A stretch of 64,000 nucleotides of DNA from Prevotella sp. (GTDB taxonomy: Bacteria; Bacillota_I; Bacilli_A; ML615J-28; CAG-313). The notes beneath the pieces are model-generated. The model searched no databases. It had not been told where the DNA came from and was given only the letters and a program-made list of their open reading frames with translations. Below are positions 44,579-53,964 of the stretch, piece after piece. Positions within the stretch are counted from its first letter, which is position 1. Every line of letters begins with the position of its first letter. The stretch lies in the NCBI GenBank assembly GCA_023665755.1, contig JAMPDF010000004.1, positions 41,652-105,651 of the forward strand, given 5' to 3'. Position numbers and translations under genes: made by a program.

Positions 44579-45301
44579 TCAATGTCTTATCAATTGTTTG
44601 ATATAATCATCAATATTTTTTCTAAAATAATCACAATGATTCAAAGAAGAAATCTGAACAATTTGGCTATCTTTATATTTTTTAATTCTAGGTATACAAA
44701 ACCTAGCTATATCTTTTGTTCCATAAACAAACGTCATTTTTCTTTGTGAGACGATATCTAATTTTGGCATTGGATTATGATAGCAACTTTCTACCAAATT
44801 CTTTAAACTCTCTAATGTGACTATAGGGGCCACATATTGTTGATCCTCACCCATACCATGAAAACATTTATTTAATGTTTCAACCTTTTTTTCGGGGTGT
44901 TTTCTAATCTGTATTAAGCATTTCTTATACTTGTTATAAAAATATTTTTTTACAATATTAGGAAATTGAAAAAGAGGTGCACTATCTATAATTACTTGAT
45001 CTACACAATTACTATGATGACAAAAATAATGAAAGGCAATATTTCCACCTAAGGAAAAGCCTATGACTACTTTTAAATGAGTAATATGATTTTCTTGCAA
45101 GAACAAATCAATTGATTTTTCTTCATCTTCAATAGATATATAAGTTGAATATTCGTCATGTCCTTTATATGTAGGTATAATTAAATAATAATGATCAATC
45201 CATTTATCTATGGAAAAATCAAAAAAATGGGCATCTGTAAACATCGGATGTAACAATAATATTTTTTCATTTTCTGGGTTACCATAAGTCAATATTTTCA
45301 A
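44579..45301 (-). CDS. Alpha/beta hydrolase
   Basis: About 240 residues. The nucleophile elbow GFSLGG and LHPMFTDAHF (oxyanion segment) are clear; SLNHCDYF near the end may hold the catalytic His. An ATG at 45310 directly abuts AAAGGAG, which is too close, whereas TTG at 45301 lies 9 bases away and matches where family similarity starts (KILTYGN). It sits 27 bp upstream of the DUF3267 gene, so an operon is likely. The substrate is not known. Confidence 0.75.
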   Translation of the reverse strand: MKILTYGNPENEKILLLHPMFTDAHFFDFSIDKWIDHYYLIIPTYKGHDEYSTYISIEDEEKSIDLFLQENHITHLKVVIGFSLGGNIAFHYFCHHSNCVDQVIIDSAPLFQFPNIVKKYFYNKYKKCLIQIRKHPEKKVETLNKCFHGMGEDQQYVAPIVTLESLKNLVESCYHNPMPKLDIVSQRKMTFVYGTKDIARFCIPRIKKYKDSQIVQISSLNHCDYFRKNIDDYIKQLIRH

Positions 45302-45359
45302 CTTTACCATCTCCTTTCTACATTCTTTTTCTTAGTCATTTTTATCTTCTTATTATTTT

Positions 45360-45695
45360 TTATATACCATAAAATATAATTCCCAATATTCCCGATAATA
45401 CAATTAACACTATTGGAGAAGCTTTCTTTTTTCTATTTTGCATATCCAAATGAAATAATACATATTATTACGAATATGTTCAAAGTTCTCCAAATCCAAT
45501 AAAACCTTACTTTCGATTGTCTTCATATTGAATATTAAACTCAAAAACATCTGTGGCCAAAACTAATCCAATACTAGCACGATGAATTCCATCTAAAATT
45601 ACTCTTACTCCTGCATATTTTAATATATGCTGAAGAAACATTACAATCAAAAGGATAATAACAAATGATAGTAAATCTTACTCATTTTATTATAT
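45360..45695 (-). pseudogene. Decayed chromate transporter (ChrA) C-terminal half
   Basis: Three adjacent minus-strand segments in different frames read as parts of a ChrA-type protein: LLSFVIILLIVMF...LDGIHRASIGLVLA (45510-45695), then WRTLNIFVIICIISFG (about 45435-45505), then KKASPIVLIVLSGILGI ending in YGI and a stop at 45360-45362. Their order and spacing match the end of a chromate transporter, but stops and frameshifts interrupt it. No intact copy is in the window. Confidence 0.55.
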
Positions 45696-45825
45696 CATTA
45701 AATCTATCCATTCACAAATAATAATCATTCTTTTATCACCAATTACCAAAATAATATCTTTGGTATCAAAAAAAATATAGTTTAAGTTCTTTCATATAGC
45801 GGTTTTTTGGCAACTTTCTTGAATC

Positions 45826-45866
45826 AAAATAAATTCCCCTTGCCTAATATTTAAACAAAGGGAGTT
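45826..45866 (-). terminator. Probable terminator of the ABC-F gene
   Basis: AACTCCCTTTG pairs with CAAGGGGAATT on the minus strand with one mismatch (45866-45856 with 45842-45832), followed by TATTTT. Confidence 0.6.
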
Positions 45867-45906
45867 AAAAACTAATTTCATTGTAACATAATAAAATTCA
45901 AGCTTT

Positions 45907-47385
45907 TTATAATTTGACTATTTGGGTTGCCACCATATTTCTAAAGGCTTGATCATGTTCTACAAATATCATTGTCGGTGAAAACATTTGGATGAGTTGC
46001 TCTATTTGCATTCTTGAATAAATATCTATAAAATTGAGTGGCTCATCCCACACATATAAATGTGCATGCTCACAGAGACTTTTAGCGATGAGCACTTTTT
46101 TCTTTTGCCCACCCGAAAAATCTCGAATATCTTTTTCAAATTGAATTTGTTCAACATCTAATTTTCTTAAGATAGCCTTGAATAAGCTCTCATCAATGTT
46201 ATTTTCTTGAGCAAATTGTGACAAACTTCCTTGTAAATGAGAAGTATCCTGTGGTACATATGAAATGATAAGACCAGATTCTTTATGAATACAGCCCGTA
46301 TATGAAATATCTTCTCCAACCAAAGCTTTTAATAAACTACTTTTCCCACTACCATTTTTACCATCTAATACAATTCGCTCTCCTTGTCGTATCGCAAATG
46401 AAAGTGGCCCACATATCTTGTGTTCACCATAATAAATGAAAACATCAGAATAATTAACAAGTGTATCCGAATAATGCACCAAAGGAAAAAGTTTTAATGC
46501 TTCTACTGTTTCCATATTTTTTAAAAGGGCTTTTTTTTGTTCAATGGCCTGTTGTTGCCTTTCTTCTATCACCTTTGATCGCTTCATCATTTTTGCGGCT
46601 TTATGGCCAACAAAACCTCTATCCGGTTTTAGACCGGAAGATTGTACCCCATATTTACTTGCCTCTACTTGATTAGACCAAGTAGACGTACGTTTAACTG
46701 CTTGTTTTAACCTATGAATATCTTTTTCTAATCGCTCATTTTGGGTTAATTCAAAATCCTGTTGTCGTTCAAAATTGATCATCCAAGATGAAAAATTTCC
46801 ACTTTGTACTTCAATGTTGGTTCTATTGAGTGATAAAATATGATCCACACAACCATCTAGAAATTGACGATCATGAGATACCAATATAAATCCTTTCTTC
46901 TTTTTTAAATAATCTGAAACAATTCGTCGTGCTTTTGTATCTAAATGATTGGTTGGTTCATCAATTAATAAAAAGTGACCTTCGTTTAAAAAGAGTGCCG
47001 CAAGTAAAACTTTGGTTTGCTCACCACTTGAAAGTGTTGCAAAGGGACGATAGAGTACTTCTGAGTCCACCTCAAGATAAGATAATTCTTTTATGATTTC
47101 CCATTCTTCTATGTAGGGACAAATATTTTGTAAAATATATATTGTATCTACACTTTTATTCGCTATATCATATGGAAAATAATCGAATTGAACTGAACTA
47201 ACTATCTTCCCATTATATTCATATTTTCCAAGTAAAAGATTGAAAAAAGTTGTTTTTCCCCTACCATTTCTTCCTATAAAGCCAAGTTTCCAATCGGTAT
47301 CAATTTGAAAGTTCACATTTTCAAAAATATTATGGTAACTACCAGGATAAGAAAAGGTAAGATTTTCTATTTTAATCATTGACAT
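45907..47385 (-). CDS. Lsa-type ABC-F ribosomal protection protein
   Basis: 492 residues, two ABC ATPase domains without membrane segments. The first domain opens with NLTFSYPGSYHNIFENV and FIGRNGRGKTTF, then LSSGEQTKV and LLIDEPTNHLDTKA; the second has LDGKNGSGKSSLL and FSGGQKKKVL. A linker with basic residues (about 210-300) is the antibiotic-resistance arm. The first 40 residues closely resemble Lsa proteins, which protect ribosomes from lincosamides, streptogramin A and pleuromutilins. The ATG at 47385 follows GGAGG. The spectrum cannot be told from sequence. An attenuator-like leader precedes it. Confidence 0.88.
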   Translation of the reverse strand: MSMIKIENLTFSYPGSYHNIFENVNFQIDTDWKLGFIGRNGRGKTTFFNLLLGKYEYNGKIVSSVQFDYFPYDIANKSVDTIYILQNICPYIEEWEIIKELSYLEVDSEVLYRPFATLSSGEQTKVLLAALFLNEGHFLLIDEPTNHLDTKARRIVSDYLKKKKGFILVSHDRQFLDGCVDHILSLNRTNIEVQSGNFSSWMINFERQQDFELTQNERLEKDIHRLKQAVKRTSTWSNQVEASKYGVQSSGLKPDRGFVGHKAAKMMKRSKVIEERQQQAIEQKKALLKNMETVEALKLFPLVHYSDTLVNYSDVFIYYGEHKICGPLSFAIRQGERIVLDGKNGSGKSSLLKALVGEDISYTGCIHKESGLIISYVPQDTSHLQGSLSQFAQENNIDESLFKAILRKLDVEQIQFEKDIRDFSGGQKKKVLIAKSLCEHAHLYVWDEPLNFIDIYSRMQIEQLIQMFSPTMIFVEHDQAFRNMVATQIVKL

Positions 47386-47690
47386 AAACAATATCCTCCT
47401 TTGTTGTTTGATTTCATACAAAATCGGTATCATCTACAATACTTACTATATATCGACTTTACCGAATTATGCTCACATTCCACATTTTCTCACTTCCTTC
47501 CCTAAAAAAATAAGGCCCCAAGAAAATCCATTCTTGCGACTCTTCATAACCTATTATTACTACATAAAATAGTAATCACTTAGCAATGTAGAGAAAAAAG
47601 ACGAATCGTTTTCTTGCCACAAACAAAGCAGTATTATAAAAAATAAATACTACTCTCTGTTCTCATTTATCTGCAAGAAATACAATTCAT
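47386..47690 (-). promoter_or_regulatory. ABC-F leader with attenuator-like hairpins
   Basis: The 305-nt leader contains the upstream ORF (47667-47690) and, nearer the gene, a CAAGAA/TTCTTG hairpin (47519-47536) and a T-run TTTTTTT (47504-47510, minus). Other short inverted repeats could form alternative structures. This is the layout of ribosome-mediated attenuation known for antibiotic-inducible ABC-F genes; the stem is separated from the T-run by 8 bases, so the terminator is imperfect. Confidence 0.55.
47667..47690 (-). CDS. Leader peptide MNCISCR upstream of the ABC-F gene
   Basis: Seven codons and TAA, with GAGGTGG (47701-47695) 4 bases before the ATG. It begins about 28 bases after the -10 of the leader promoter. 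Ribosome stalling on it is the likely antibiotic sensor (inference from vmlR/msr-type leaders). Confidence 0.55.
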   Translation of the reverse strand: MNCISCR

Positions 47691-47717
47691 CTTTCCACCT
47701 CTTTTTCATTTTATATA

Positions 47718-47746
47718 ATTATACCATCAATTTAAAAATAAATCAA
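47718..47746 (-). promoter_or_regulatory. Promoter of the ABC-F leader
   Basis: TTGATT (47746-47741), a 17-base spacer and TATAAT (47723-47718). The promoter overlaps the spacer before the lipoprotein gene. Confidence 0.75.
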
Positions 47747-47771
47747 ATCATATTGGACAATTTCTAATATA

Positions 47772-48650
47772 CTATTCTATCTTGTTTACATATTGATCTA
47801 TTTGAATATAATCTTTCAATATCTGATTGATAACCATACCCAATTCCTGATGAGAACTCCAAAGATTAACATCTAAATGAGAAGTACCATTTATCCAACA
47901 CTCACCATCAACCCCTGTACCAGTAATACTTATGATAATATTTCCATTTGCCTCCACATCACCAACATGAATCATATGAGGATATATATCAAATTGAATG
48001 TCCCTTAATAGTTGATAAATTGCTTTTAAATCATGAGAAGACAACTCAAGTGTTGTTTCATTGCCATATCCATATTTTAACTGATGAGTCATAGAATCAA
48101 AATAAAGGCTATTAGAATCTATGATAAAAATGCGAAAGTTACTAGGCATATCGATGGGCAAACTAGTTTGGTAATCATTCTTGTTAACTAATTCATAATC
48201 ACGATTTTCCTTTTGTATTGTTATACTTGATAAATTACTCATTTCGTTTTTTGACAATTCATAAAATACAACCCAATAAGCCATATCACAAGTACTCCCC
48301 ATATTTGTTAATACAACGCGAAGTGTTAAGTTTCCTTTAGAATTGATACCTTTAGATTGAATTTGATGTTGGTTTCCACCACTTACTTCGCTTATCAAAA
48401 AAGCAACAAGCGAATGGGTAGAAAAATAGGCCTGATTATACTTTTCTTTTGCTAAATCATTACTATAATATGACTTACAAAAATCATTAAATTCATCAAC
48501 TGAATCCATGCGATAATAGCATTTTTCACTAATGACCTCAATACCGCACTTATATTCAGTGTAACTTCTAAAAGCCATATTGGTGCTATTACAACTTCCC
48601 AACAATATCGAAAATACCAATACAAAAACCATGCATATATATTTCTTCAT
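47772..48650 (-). CDS. Lipoprotein of unknown function
   Basis: About 292 residues with signal peptide and lipobox LLGSC. The mature part has several Cys residues and two regions: one with STHSLVAFLISEVSGGNQHQ, and a C-terminal part with IQFDIYPHMIHVGDVEANG. I do not recognise a domain. The start ATG at 48650 is chosen because AAAGGA lies upstream and the lipoprotein signal begins there; an ATG at 48689 is weaker. Confidence 0.65.
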   Translation of the reverse strand: MKKYICMVFVLVFSILLGSCNSTNMAFRSYTEYKCGIEVISEKCYYRMDSVDEFNDFCKSYYSNDLAKEKYNQAYFSTHSLVAFLISEVSGGNQHQIQSKGINSKGNLTLRVVLTNMGSTCDMAYWVVFYELSKNEMSNLSSITIQKENRDYELVNKNDYQTSLPIDMPSNFRIFIIDSNSLYFDSMTHQLKYGYGNETTLELSSHDLKAIYQLLRDIQFDIYPHMIHVGDVEANGNIIISITGTGVDGECWINGTSHLDVNLWSSHQELGMVINQILKDYIQIDQYVNKIE

Positions 48651-48764
48651 CAATTTTTTCCTTTCCATAATTTTGATTATTAAATCCATTCAAAATTAAT
48701 CTTGATATGATTATATTATATACAATTCCTAAATTTACGCAACAATAATAATATGATTCATCTA

Positions 48765-49688
48765 TCAATTGGTCACTTGTATTCTTCTTTTTAATTCATT
48801 GAATATAAATTCTTTTTGTTGTGGCGTATATAGATTTAATACAATTCCTTCTAAATGTGACGAATTTTTTAGATAAATGCAGATTATATCCAAATCTAAG
48901 CTACTATACTGTCGATAATAACTTGGTTTTTCTTTAATTATCCCCCTTCTATTTCGAAGAGGTCCCTCTCTTTCATTCAATACAATGTCTCCACCTTGCG
49001 TGTTTTTAAATCTAACAGTTATGATATTTATATCTTTTATATCCATATAACGGATTACACATTTTTTTTGAGCCTGATGAACTTTAAATAAATGATCACT
49101 TCTTACAATAAGTTTATCTTTTTTAAAAAGACATATGCTAAAGGTCATATATATACTTCCTATTAGAAGATAAATTAAAACAGGAATAAATATCAAATAG
49201 CCCCATTGAAAATCGGAAAAAATAATAAGAAAAACAATATGTAGAGAAAATCTCAAAATACCAAAAAATGAACAACCAACAAACCTTCTATTGTGTCTAT
49301 ATTTTTTTGTATTCTCTCCAAATTGTAGCAAATTCCCCATTGTTTTAGAGCTATAATTTGCACCTCTAGTATATTTATGACCTATAGCATCAATTAACGC
49401 CAAAACAAAACCAAGGCAAAAACACACTAAACCAACAATCTCTATCATTTGCATATAAGTATATTGTTGTTTAGTTACTTCCGTATATCTTCCATGCGCA
49501 AATAAATAATAATGGCCCTCTTGATATAAACTATATTGTGTAGCAGCATTATTAAAAGCGCTATCCCCTAAGTGAACTGAAGAAAACAAAAAAATAGTAA
49601 AGAGGAACATAAGACACAAAAAGATCAAATTCTTCCATTCTCTTTTTTGAATTGTCCTAATGATATATATAATATTAAATATGATCAA
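48765..49688 (-). CDS. Membrane protein with C-terminal PH-like domain, unknown function
   Basis: About 307 residues with four membrane segments (about 18-36, 83-103, 148-165, 165-188). The C-terminal 100 residues (IRYMDIKDINIITVRFKN, EFIFNELKRRI) resemble a bacterial PH-like domain. The start at 49688 would be TTG with no convincing RBS, so the true start may be further in. Neighbour of the unknown lipoprotein; no function assigned. Confidence 0.55.
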   Translation of the reverse strand: MIIFNIIYIIRTIQKREWKNLIFLCLMFLFTIFLFSSVHLGDSAFNNAATQYSLYQEGHYYLFAHGRYTEVTKQQYTYMQMIEIVGLVCFCLGFVLALIDAIGHKYTRGANYSSKTMGNLLQFGENTKKYRHNRRFVGCSFFGILRFSLHIVFLIIFSDFQWGYLIFIPVLIYLLIGSIYMTFSICLFKKDKLIVRSDHLFKVHQAQKKCVIRYMDIKDINIITVRFKNTQGGDIVLNEREGPLRNRRGIIKEKPSYYRQYSSLDLDIICIYLKNSSHLEGIVLNLYTPQQKEFIFNELKRRIQVTN

Positions 49689-49909
49689 TGCTATTTAGAT
49701 AATCGGTAGAATTTTTATCATTTCATCCTCCTCCATCAATATCCTTTTCTACTATAATATATTATCAAATCTTATCCATACCTACTTTGCTCCATTCTAT
49801 TTGATTATCAGTCCATAGAGCTATTTACTTAAGATAAGTTTATCTTATAGACGAGTTTCGTTTTCAATCCAAAACGAATCCCCCTTACCTATAATTGTTA
49901 AATTGTTAT

Positions 49910-52579
49910 TTATTCAAACTTGCTTACCTTATACCTTTTTCGAATTGCGTTAGCATTCTTTGAAATAAAGGACTTTTTTTTACATTGCAATATTATTTTT
50001 CTTCCTAAATCAGAATAAACATACTTTGCTTCCATATTACCTATGATACTTTTCAAGTGAGAATTAAGAATATTTGCACCACTTCCATCTTTACCAATAA
50101 TTGTAGGACACGCAAAAGAATATTTATAAACGTATTGTCCAAAATTATTTTTTTTAATAATAACATACCTAGGATTTTCAATCGGTGATAATAACTCTTT
50201 AATAGCATCATGAAATATATTTTGTTCATAAATAGTAGCATTATTCAAAGAAACTAGTATGGATAAATCTAAATCATCAGAAATGACATTTAATTTAGCA
50301 CCATCATGTACTAGTTTCATTTCTTGCAATGTACTGAGTATAGCTTTACTTAATCCCTTAATTGATTTTTTGGGGCTACTATTTTTTACAATAAACACAA
50401 GTATCTTACGCATAAAGAATAGCACCAATATCATTATGAATATAGTTAATATGGCCACTAAAATTGTAATATTAGAATGATTCATAATTCTTCCTATATT
50501 CGATATAAAACTGATGCATCCTACTTGAATAGTTATTGCAGTGATTAAACCAAGTATATTCTGATAAGTAAAAGTAGGAATTTTTACTTCTTTGATCACT
50601 TTGTTTTCAATGACTGTTTTACCAGTAACAGCAATCGCATGATTCCAATCATGAATTAAACCCTCCCTATTTTGTGACCTTTTAAACATCATTTTATTGA
50701 TTTCTTCAATATGAGATTGAGTATATGGACCTTTAATATATGTCAGTCTTTCGATTCCACTTTCTATTTCACCTGTATCATAATTTGGCCCAACGAAGCA
50801 TTCAAATCTTCGACATAAAGTTTGATAATCATATGATGTTATATTTTTTTTATCCTCTTGAATTTTTAAAGCTATTTTTTTAACTATGTCATCTTCAAAT
50901 ACATATTCTGGTTCTAATGTTACTAAATGCCAAATATTAGCTGTCTTATTTGGATTTTTTTGATATGTCCTTATAGCTCTACCTCTCATTTGATTAGAAA
51001 GCATAAATGATCCCACATAACTAGATAAAATTAATGAATTAATGCAAGGTGAATCCCAGCCTTCTCCTAACAATGATTGTGTCCCAATTAATACTGAAAT
51101 ATGTCCACTTTCAAATATTTTAGAAACAATCTCCACTTTTTCCCTATTACTACCTCTAAAATGAATAATAGAATAATCCGTATTTTCTAAAATAGTAGTT
51201 TTGTATTCACTTTCAGAAACACCATAAGTTTCTAACTTATCAATGACAAGATTGGGGAGAATAACTAAACTTCCAGATAAACATCCAATCAAAATATTAG
51301 AATTATTTTTTCTTAATTCTTCAAATATAGAAACAATACTAATGCTGTCCATAGGAATATCTCTACCAATATGATGTATCGTATCTTTTTTGATATAGTC
51401 AGTTAAAACTAACATTCTTAAATCTTTTTGTAAATTCTCATATTCTGACTTTACAATTTTTGAAATACTAGTAAGTTTGCCCGCTGATGATATTAAATTT
51501 CGTTTTAATTTTTCAGTTAAATCTAAGGTAACTTTTTTTCTTTCAATTAAAGAATATTTTTTTAATATTAATTTTATATCCTCTTTTTGTGATTCTATAA
51601 TAAAATCTTCATTTAATAAAAATTGTATACTCCTTTCAGCAAATTTCTTATTCAGATAGGGGATAGTTCTACTATTAGTTAATTTATAAAAAATCTTTTT
51701 ATTAGGCGTATATCCGATATGATTTAAAAATATCATTAGAGCTACAATTTCAGCAAACTTCTCATAAACATATTCTATTTTATTGTTGTACAAATCACTT
51801 ATTCTATTATTTAACTTAGAAAAACAGCTAAGTTCACCAATTTCTGAAATCGCTAAATATGCATTAGACCGCTGATGTTGAAATGATTCTATTTCCTTTT
51901 GCGTAGGATAATTCAATATGACATAATCTTGATGAGGACATAATGTATTTTCTTTAACCAATTCAGACACAAATATTTCATCATCAATGATACCACAAGT
52001 TGAAATATATCTATTCCATTCAGTTGGATTAGCATCATATGGAGGTGTTGCGGTCAAAGATATCACTTTAATATCTTTACTTAACCCCTTTATAAACTTG
52101 TCCAACGCCTTTTGCCATTCATTTTGTAAATGATGTGCTTCGTCTAAACAAATTGTTTTGATATTATTCTCTTTAATTATATGAAATAACTCAATGTTAG
52201 AATAGTCAATCTCTTCATCTTTTGTTGAAGAGGCTATTTTATTAATGGCAGAATATAAGGCTTGATAGGTAATTGAGTTTAGTAATTTTATATCGTTAAG
52301 ATTATAAGACACATATTCATTGATCATATCTGTATCCTCTAAAAATGATTCATTAAATCTTTGACCCCACTGCTGTCTAATTGTGGTAGTAGGCGATAAA
52401 ATTATACATGGGGAGTTTAATCTTTTAATCAATTCAAGGCCTAGTATTGTTTTTCCACTACCTGGTGCTGCAACTATGTTTATTTTATTATCTTTTAAGA
52501 ATTCATTTGAGTGATCAAGCACTCTTTGTTGATACACTCTAAAAACACCTTTAAATTTTACATTTGAAAAATCCATCAT
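49910..52579 (-). CDS. SF2 DEAD/DEAH-box helicase with two C-terminal membrane segments
   Basis: 889 residues. The helicase core is complete: AAPGSGKT (motif I), LDEAHHLQNE (DEAH), SLTATPP (motif III), IGTQSLLGEGWD and MRGRAIRT (motifs V and VI). Residues about 680-745 contain two strongly hydrophobic segments (ILGLITAITIQVGCISFI and ITILVAILTIFIMILVLFF), after which a soluble C-terminal domain follows. A helicase anchored to the membrane is rare and fits a defence role. The ATG at 52579 follows AAGGTG at 6 bases. It stands alone, left of the repeat-bounded modules. Confidence 0.8.
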   Translation of the reverse strand: MMDFSNVKFKGVFRVYQQRVLDHSNEFLKDNKINIVAAPGSGKTILGLELIKRLNSPCIILSPTTTIRQQWGQRFNESFLEDTDMINEYVSYNLNDIKLLNSITYQALYSAINKIASSTKDEEIDYSNIELFHIIKENNIKTICLDEAHHLQNEWQKALDKFIKGLSKDIKVISLTATPPYDANPTEWNRYISTCGIIDDEIFVSELVKENTLCPHQDYVILNYPTQKEIESFQHQRSNAYLAISEIGELSCFSKLNNRISDLYNNKIEYVYEKFAEIVALMIFLNHIGYTPNKKIFYKLTNSRTIPYLNKKFAERSIQFLLNEDFIIESQKEDIKLILKKYSLIERKKVTLDLTEKLKRNLISSAGKLTSISKIVKSEYENLQKDLRMLVLTDYIKKDTIHHIGRDIPMDSISIVSIFEELRKNNSNILIGCLSGSLVILPNLVIDKLETYGVSESEYKTTILENTDYSIIHFRGSNREKVEIVSKIFESGHISVLIGTQSLLGEGWDSPCINSLILSSYVGSFMLSNQMRGRAIRTYQKNPNKTANIWHLVTLEPEYVFEDDIVKKIALKIQEDKKNITSYDYQTLCRRFECFVGPNYDTGEIESGIERLTYIKGPYTQSHIEEINKMMFKRSQNREGLIHDWNHAIAVTGKTVIENKVIKEVKIPTFTYQNILGLITAITIQVGCISFISNIGRIMNHSNITILVAILTIFIMILVLFFMRKILVFIVKNSSPKKSIKGLSKAILSTLQEMKLVHDGAKLNVISDDLDLSILVSLNNATIYEQNIFHDAIKELLSPIENPRYVIIKKNNFGQYVYKYSFACPTIIGKDGSGANILNSHLKSIIGNMEAKYVYSDLGRKIILQCKKKSFISKNANAIRKRYKVSKFE

Positions 52580-52851
52580 GATATTCACCTTTATCCATCA
52601 ATAAGTTACATATAGTATATCATATTTTTAAAAATAAAACCACTCATACTAGAGCTCTTACCCATAATCATTATACGGTTGTAAAATAGATTACCTATTT
52701 TGATATGAATTTGAAACTAAAATTAAAAATAGGCATTTTTGCCTGCTTCCTTATATTTTCAAGATATTGATTTCTTTTAATTTGCATAGTTGTTCACCTT
52801 GCATCTAGTATACTACAAAAGTTAAAAAAGTGTTACCATTTTGAAAATAAC

Positions 52852-52883
52852 AAAAAAGCAGATATCCCTATCTACTTTTTTAT
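52852..52883 (-). terminator. Intrinsic terminator past the small ORF
   Basis: AAAGTAGAT/ATCTGCTTT on the minus strand (52878-52870 with 52863-52855), one G-U pair, followed by TTTTTTG. Confidence 0.7.
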
Positions 52884-52890
52884 ACTTTAT

Positions 52891-52977
52891 TCAATTTATA
52901 ACTAAAGACAAACTGCCATCAATAAATTCAAATTCATCTACTATATCTATTGGCAAGGACGATACATTTTGATACAT
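52891..52977 (-). CDS. Small ORF of 28 codons in the repeat
   Basis: MYQNVSSLPIDIVDEF... begins within the repeat GTGTGCAAATGTATCAAAATGTATCG (in minus sense; 52987-52962). The same beginning (MYQNVS) recurs at 57590 but is broken by stops there and at 55560. It may be a real small protein or the remnant of an element's gene. No RBS is convincing. Confidence 0.35.
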   Translation of the reverse strand: MYQNVSSLPIDIVDEFEFIDGSLSLVIN

Positions 52978-52990
52978 TTGCACACCCCTA
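52955..52990 (-). repeat. Partial copy (D) of the module-boundary repeat
   Basis: GATACATTTTGATACATTTG followed by CACACC matches the ends of repeat copies at 55535-55563 and 57569-57595. The rest of the repeat is absent here. The remaining bases of the 425-bp spacer 52580-53004 hold only the terminator and the small ORF. Confidence 0.7.
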
Positions 52991-53004
52991 AAATGTAATT
53001 ATAA

Positions 53005-53607
53005 TTATAGAATAATGTTATTTTTATTATTTTCTATAAATTCTCTTGAATAAACTTTCGGTAAATCGGAATCACGCAGTATTTTCCAAAATCGTCGTGC
53101 CGTTTCAAATTTGTTATGATAGGAATTATTGATTTCATCATCACAAAAATCCTTCAAAAACTTATTCCATTGACAACTTGATTTGTCATAAACGGCGTAA
53201 ACTTTCTTTCCAAGTTTGATATCGAGCAAATCGCCAAGCGTAAACTCTTTATCATTATTATTCTTTACAGATTTTACTGTAGCAACCATATCGGCTGTAT
53301 ACTTAAAGTTTTTATCGCCCGTTACCTGTATATAAAAATCTCTGAATCGCTGTCCGAAAGTAAATTCACAGTCGATTAAACCCGTTTCGAGTGTTAAAAC
53401 TTCAACTTTACACTTAATCTTTGCTTGTGGCTTGTGCGGAATAATCACACCATCAAAGTATGCCTTAATCACACTATTCAGTTCGAATTTTCCACCCTTA
53501 TATTCCAAATGCAAACTTTTACATATTGATTGCAATTCTTCCAAATACCAATAGTATTTGACAAATTCTTCATACAATTTTATATCTTTAAACTGCGGTC
53601 TTTCCAT
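53005..53607 (-). CDS. SAP-domain protein (DUF6434-like)
   Basis: 200 residues. The N-terminal part (FVKYYWYLEELQSICKSLHL, GGKFELNSVI) resembles a SAP helix-turn-helix motif that binds DNA, found in small Firmicute proteins with a DUF6434 C-terminal part (RDFYIQVTGDKNFKYT, RRFWKILRDSDLP). It begins 9 bp after the DUF3781 gene. The cellular role is unknown. Confidence 0.65.
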   Translation of the reverse strand: MERPQFKDIKLYEEFVKYYWYLEELQSICKSLHLEYKGGKFELNSVIKAYFDGVIIPHKPQAKIKCKVEVLTLETGLIDCEFTFGQRFRDFYIQVTGDKNFKYTADMVATVKSVKNNNDKEFTLGDLLDIKLGKKVYAVYDKSSCQWNKFLKDFCDDEINNSYHNKFETARRFWKILRDSDLPKVYSREFIENNKNNIIL

Positions 53608-53616
53608 AATTAGTCC

Positions 53617-53865
53617 TCACCTAATTTTGTGTGCTGTGATTATTGTGTAACTATGAGCATTTATCGTAATTTTTATATTTTCAATTTCACAATACCAATT
53701 TTTCCCCTGCCTATAAATGTTACACGTATTATCCAAAATCTTTTGTTTACAATACTCAACTACATTTTCTGATTCAATTTTTAAATTTTTTTTAATTCTA
53801 TCTATGCCCATTTCGGTTGAATGAACTAATTTTATGTTGTTGAGTAAAATTTGTTTATCTTCCAT
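53617..53865 (-). CDS. DUF3781-family protein
   Basis: 82 residues matching DUF3781 in LLNNIKLVHSTEMGIDRIKKN and GKNWYCEIENIKITINAHS, ending in YTIITAHK (quoted in part). Such small proteins are often found in accessory regions. The function is not known. It probably shares a transcript with the SAP-domain gene. Confidence 0.75.
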   Translation of the reverse strand: MEDKQILLNNIKLVHSTEMGIDRIKKNLKIESENVVEYCKQKILDNTCNIYRQGKNWYCEIENIKITINAHSYTIITAHKIR

Positions 53866-53964
53866 AAATATACCTTTAATAAATTACTGTTTATCTTTCT
53901 GTTGCTAATCTCAATTTCATAAACATTATATCACAAAACTTGCAAAAATGCGAAAATAGAAGCC

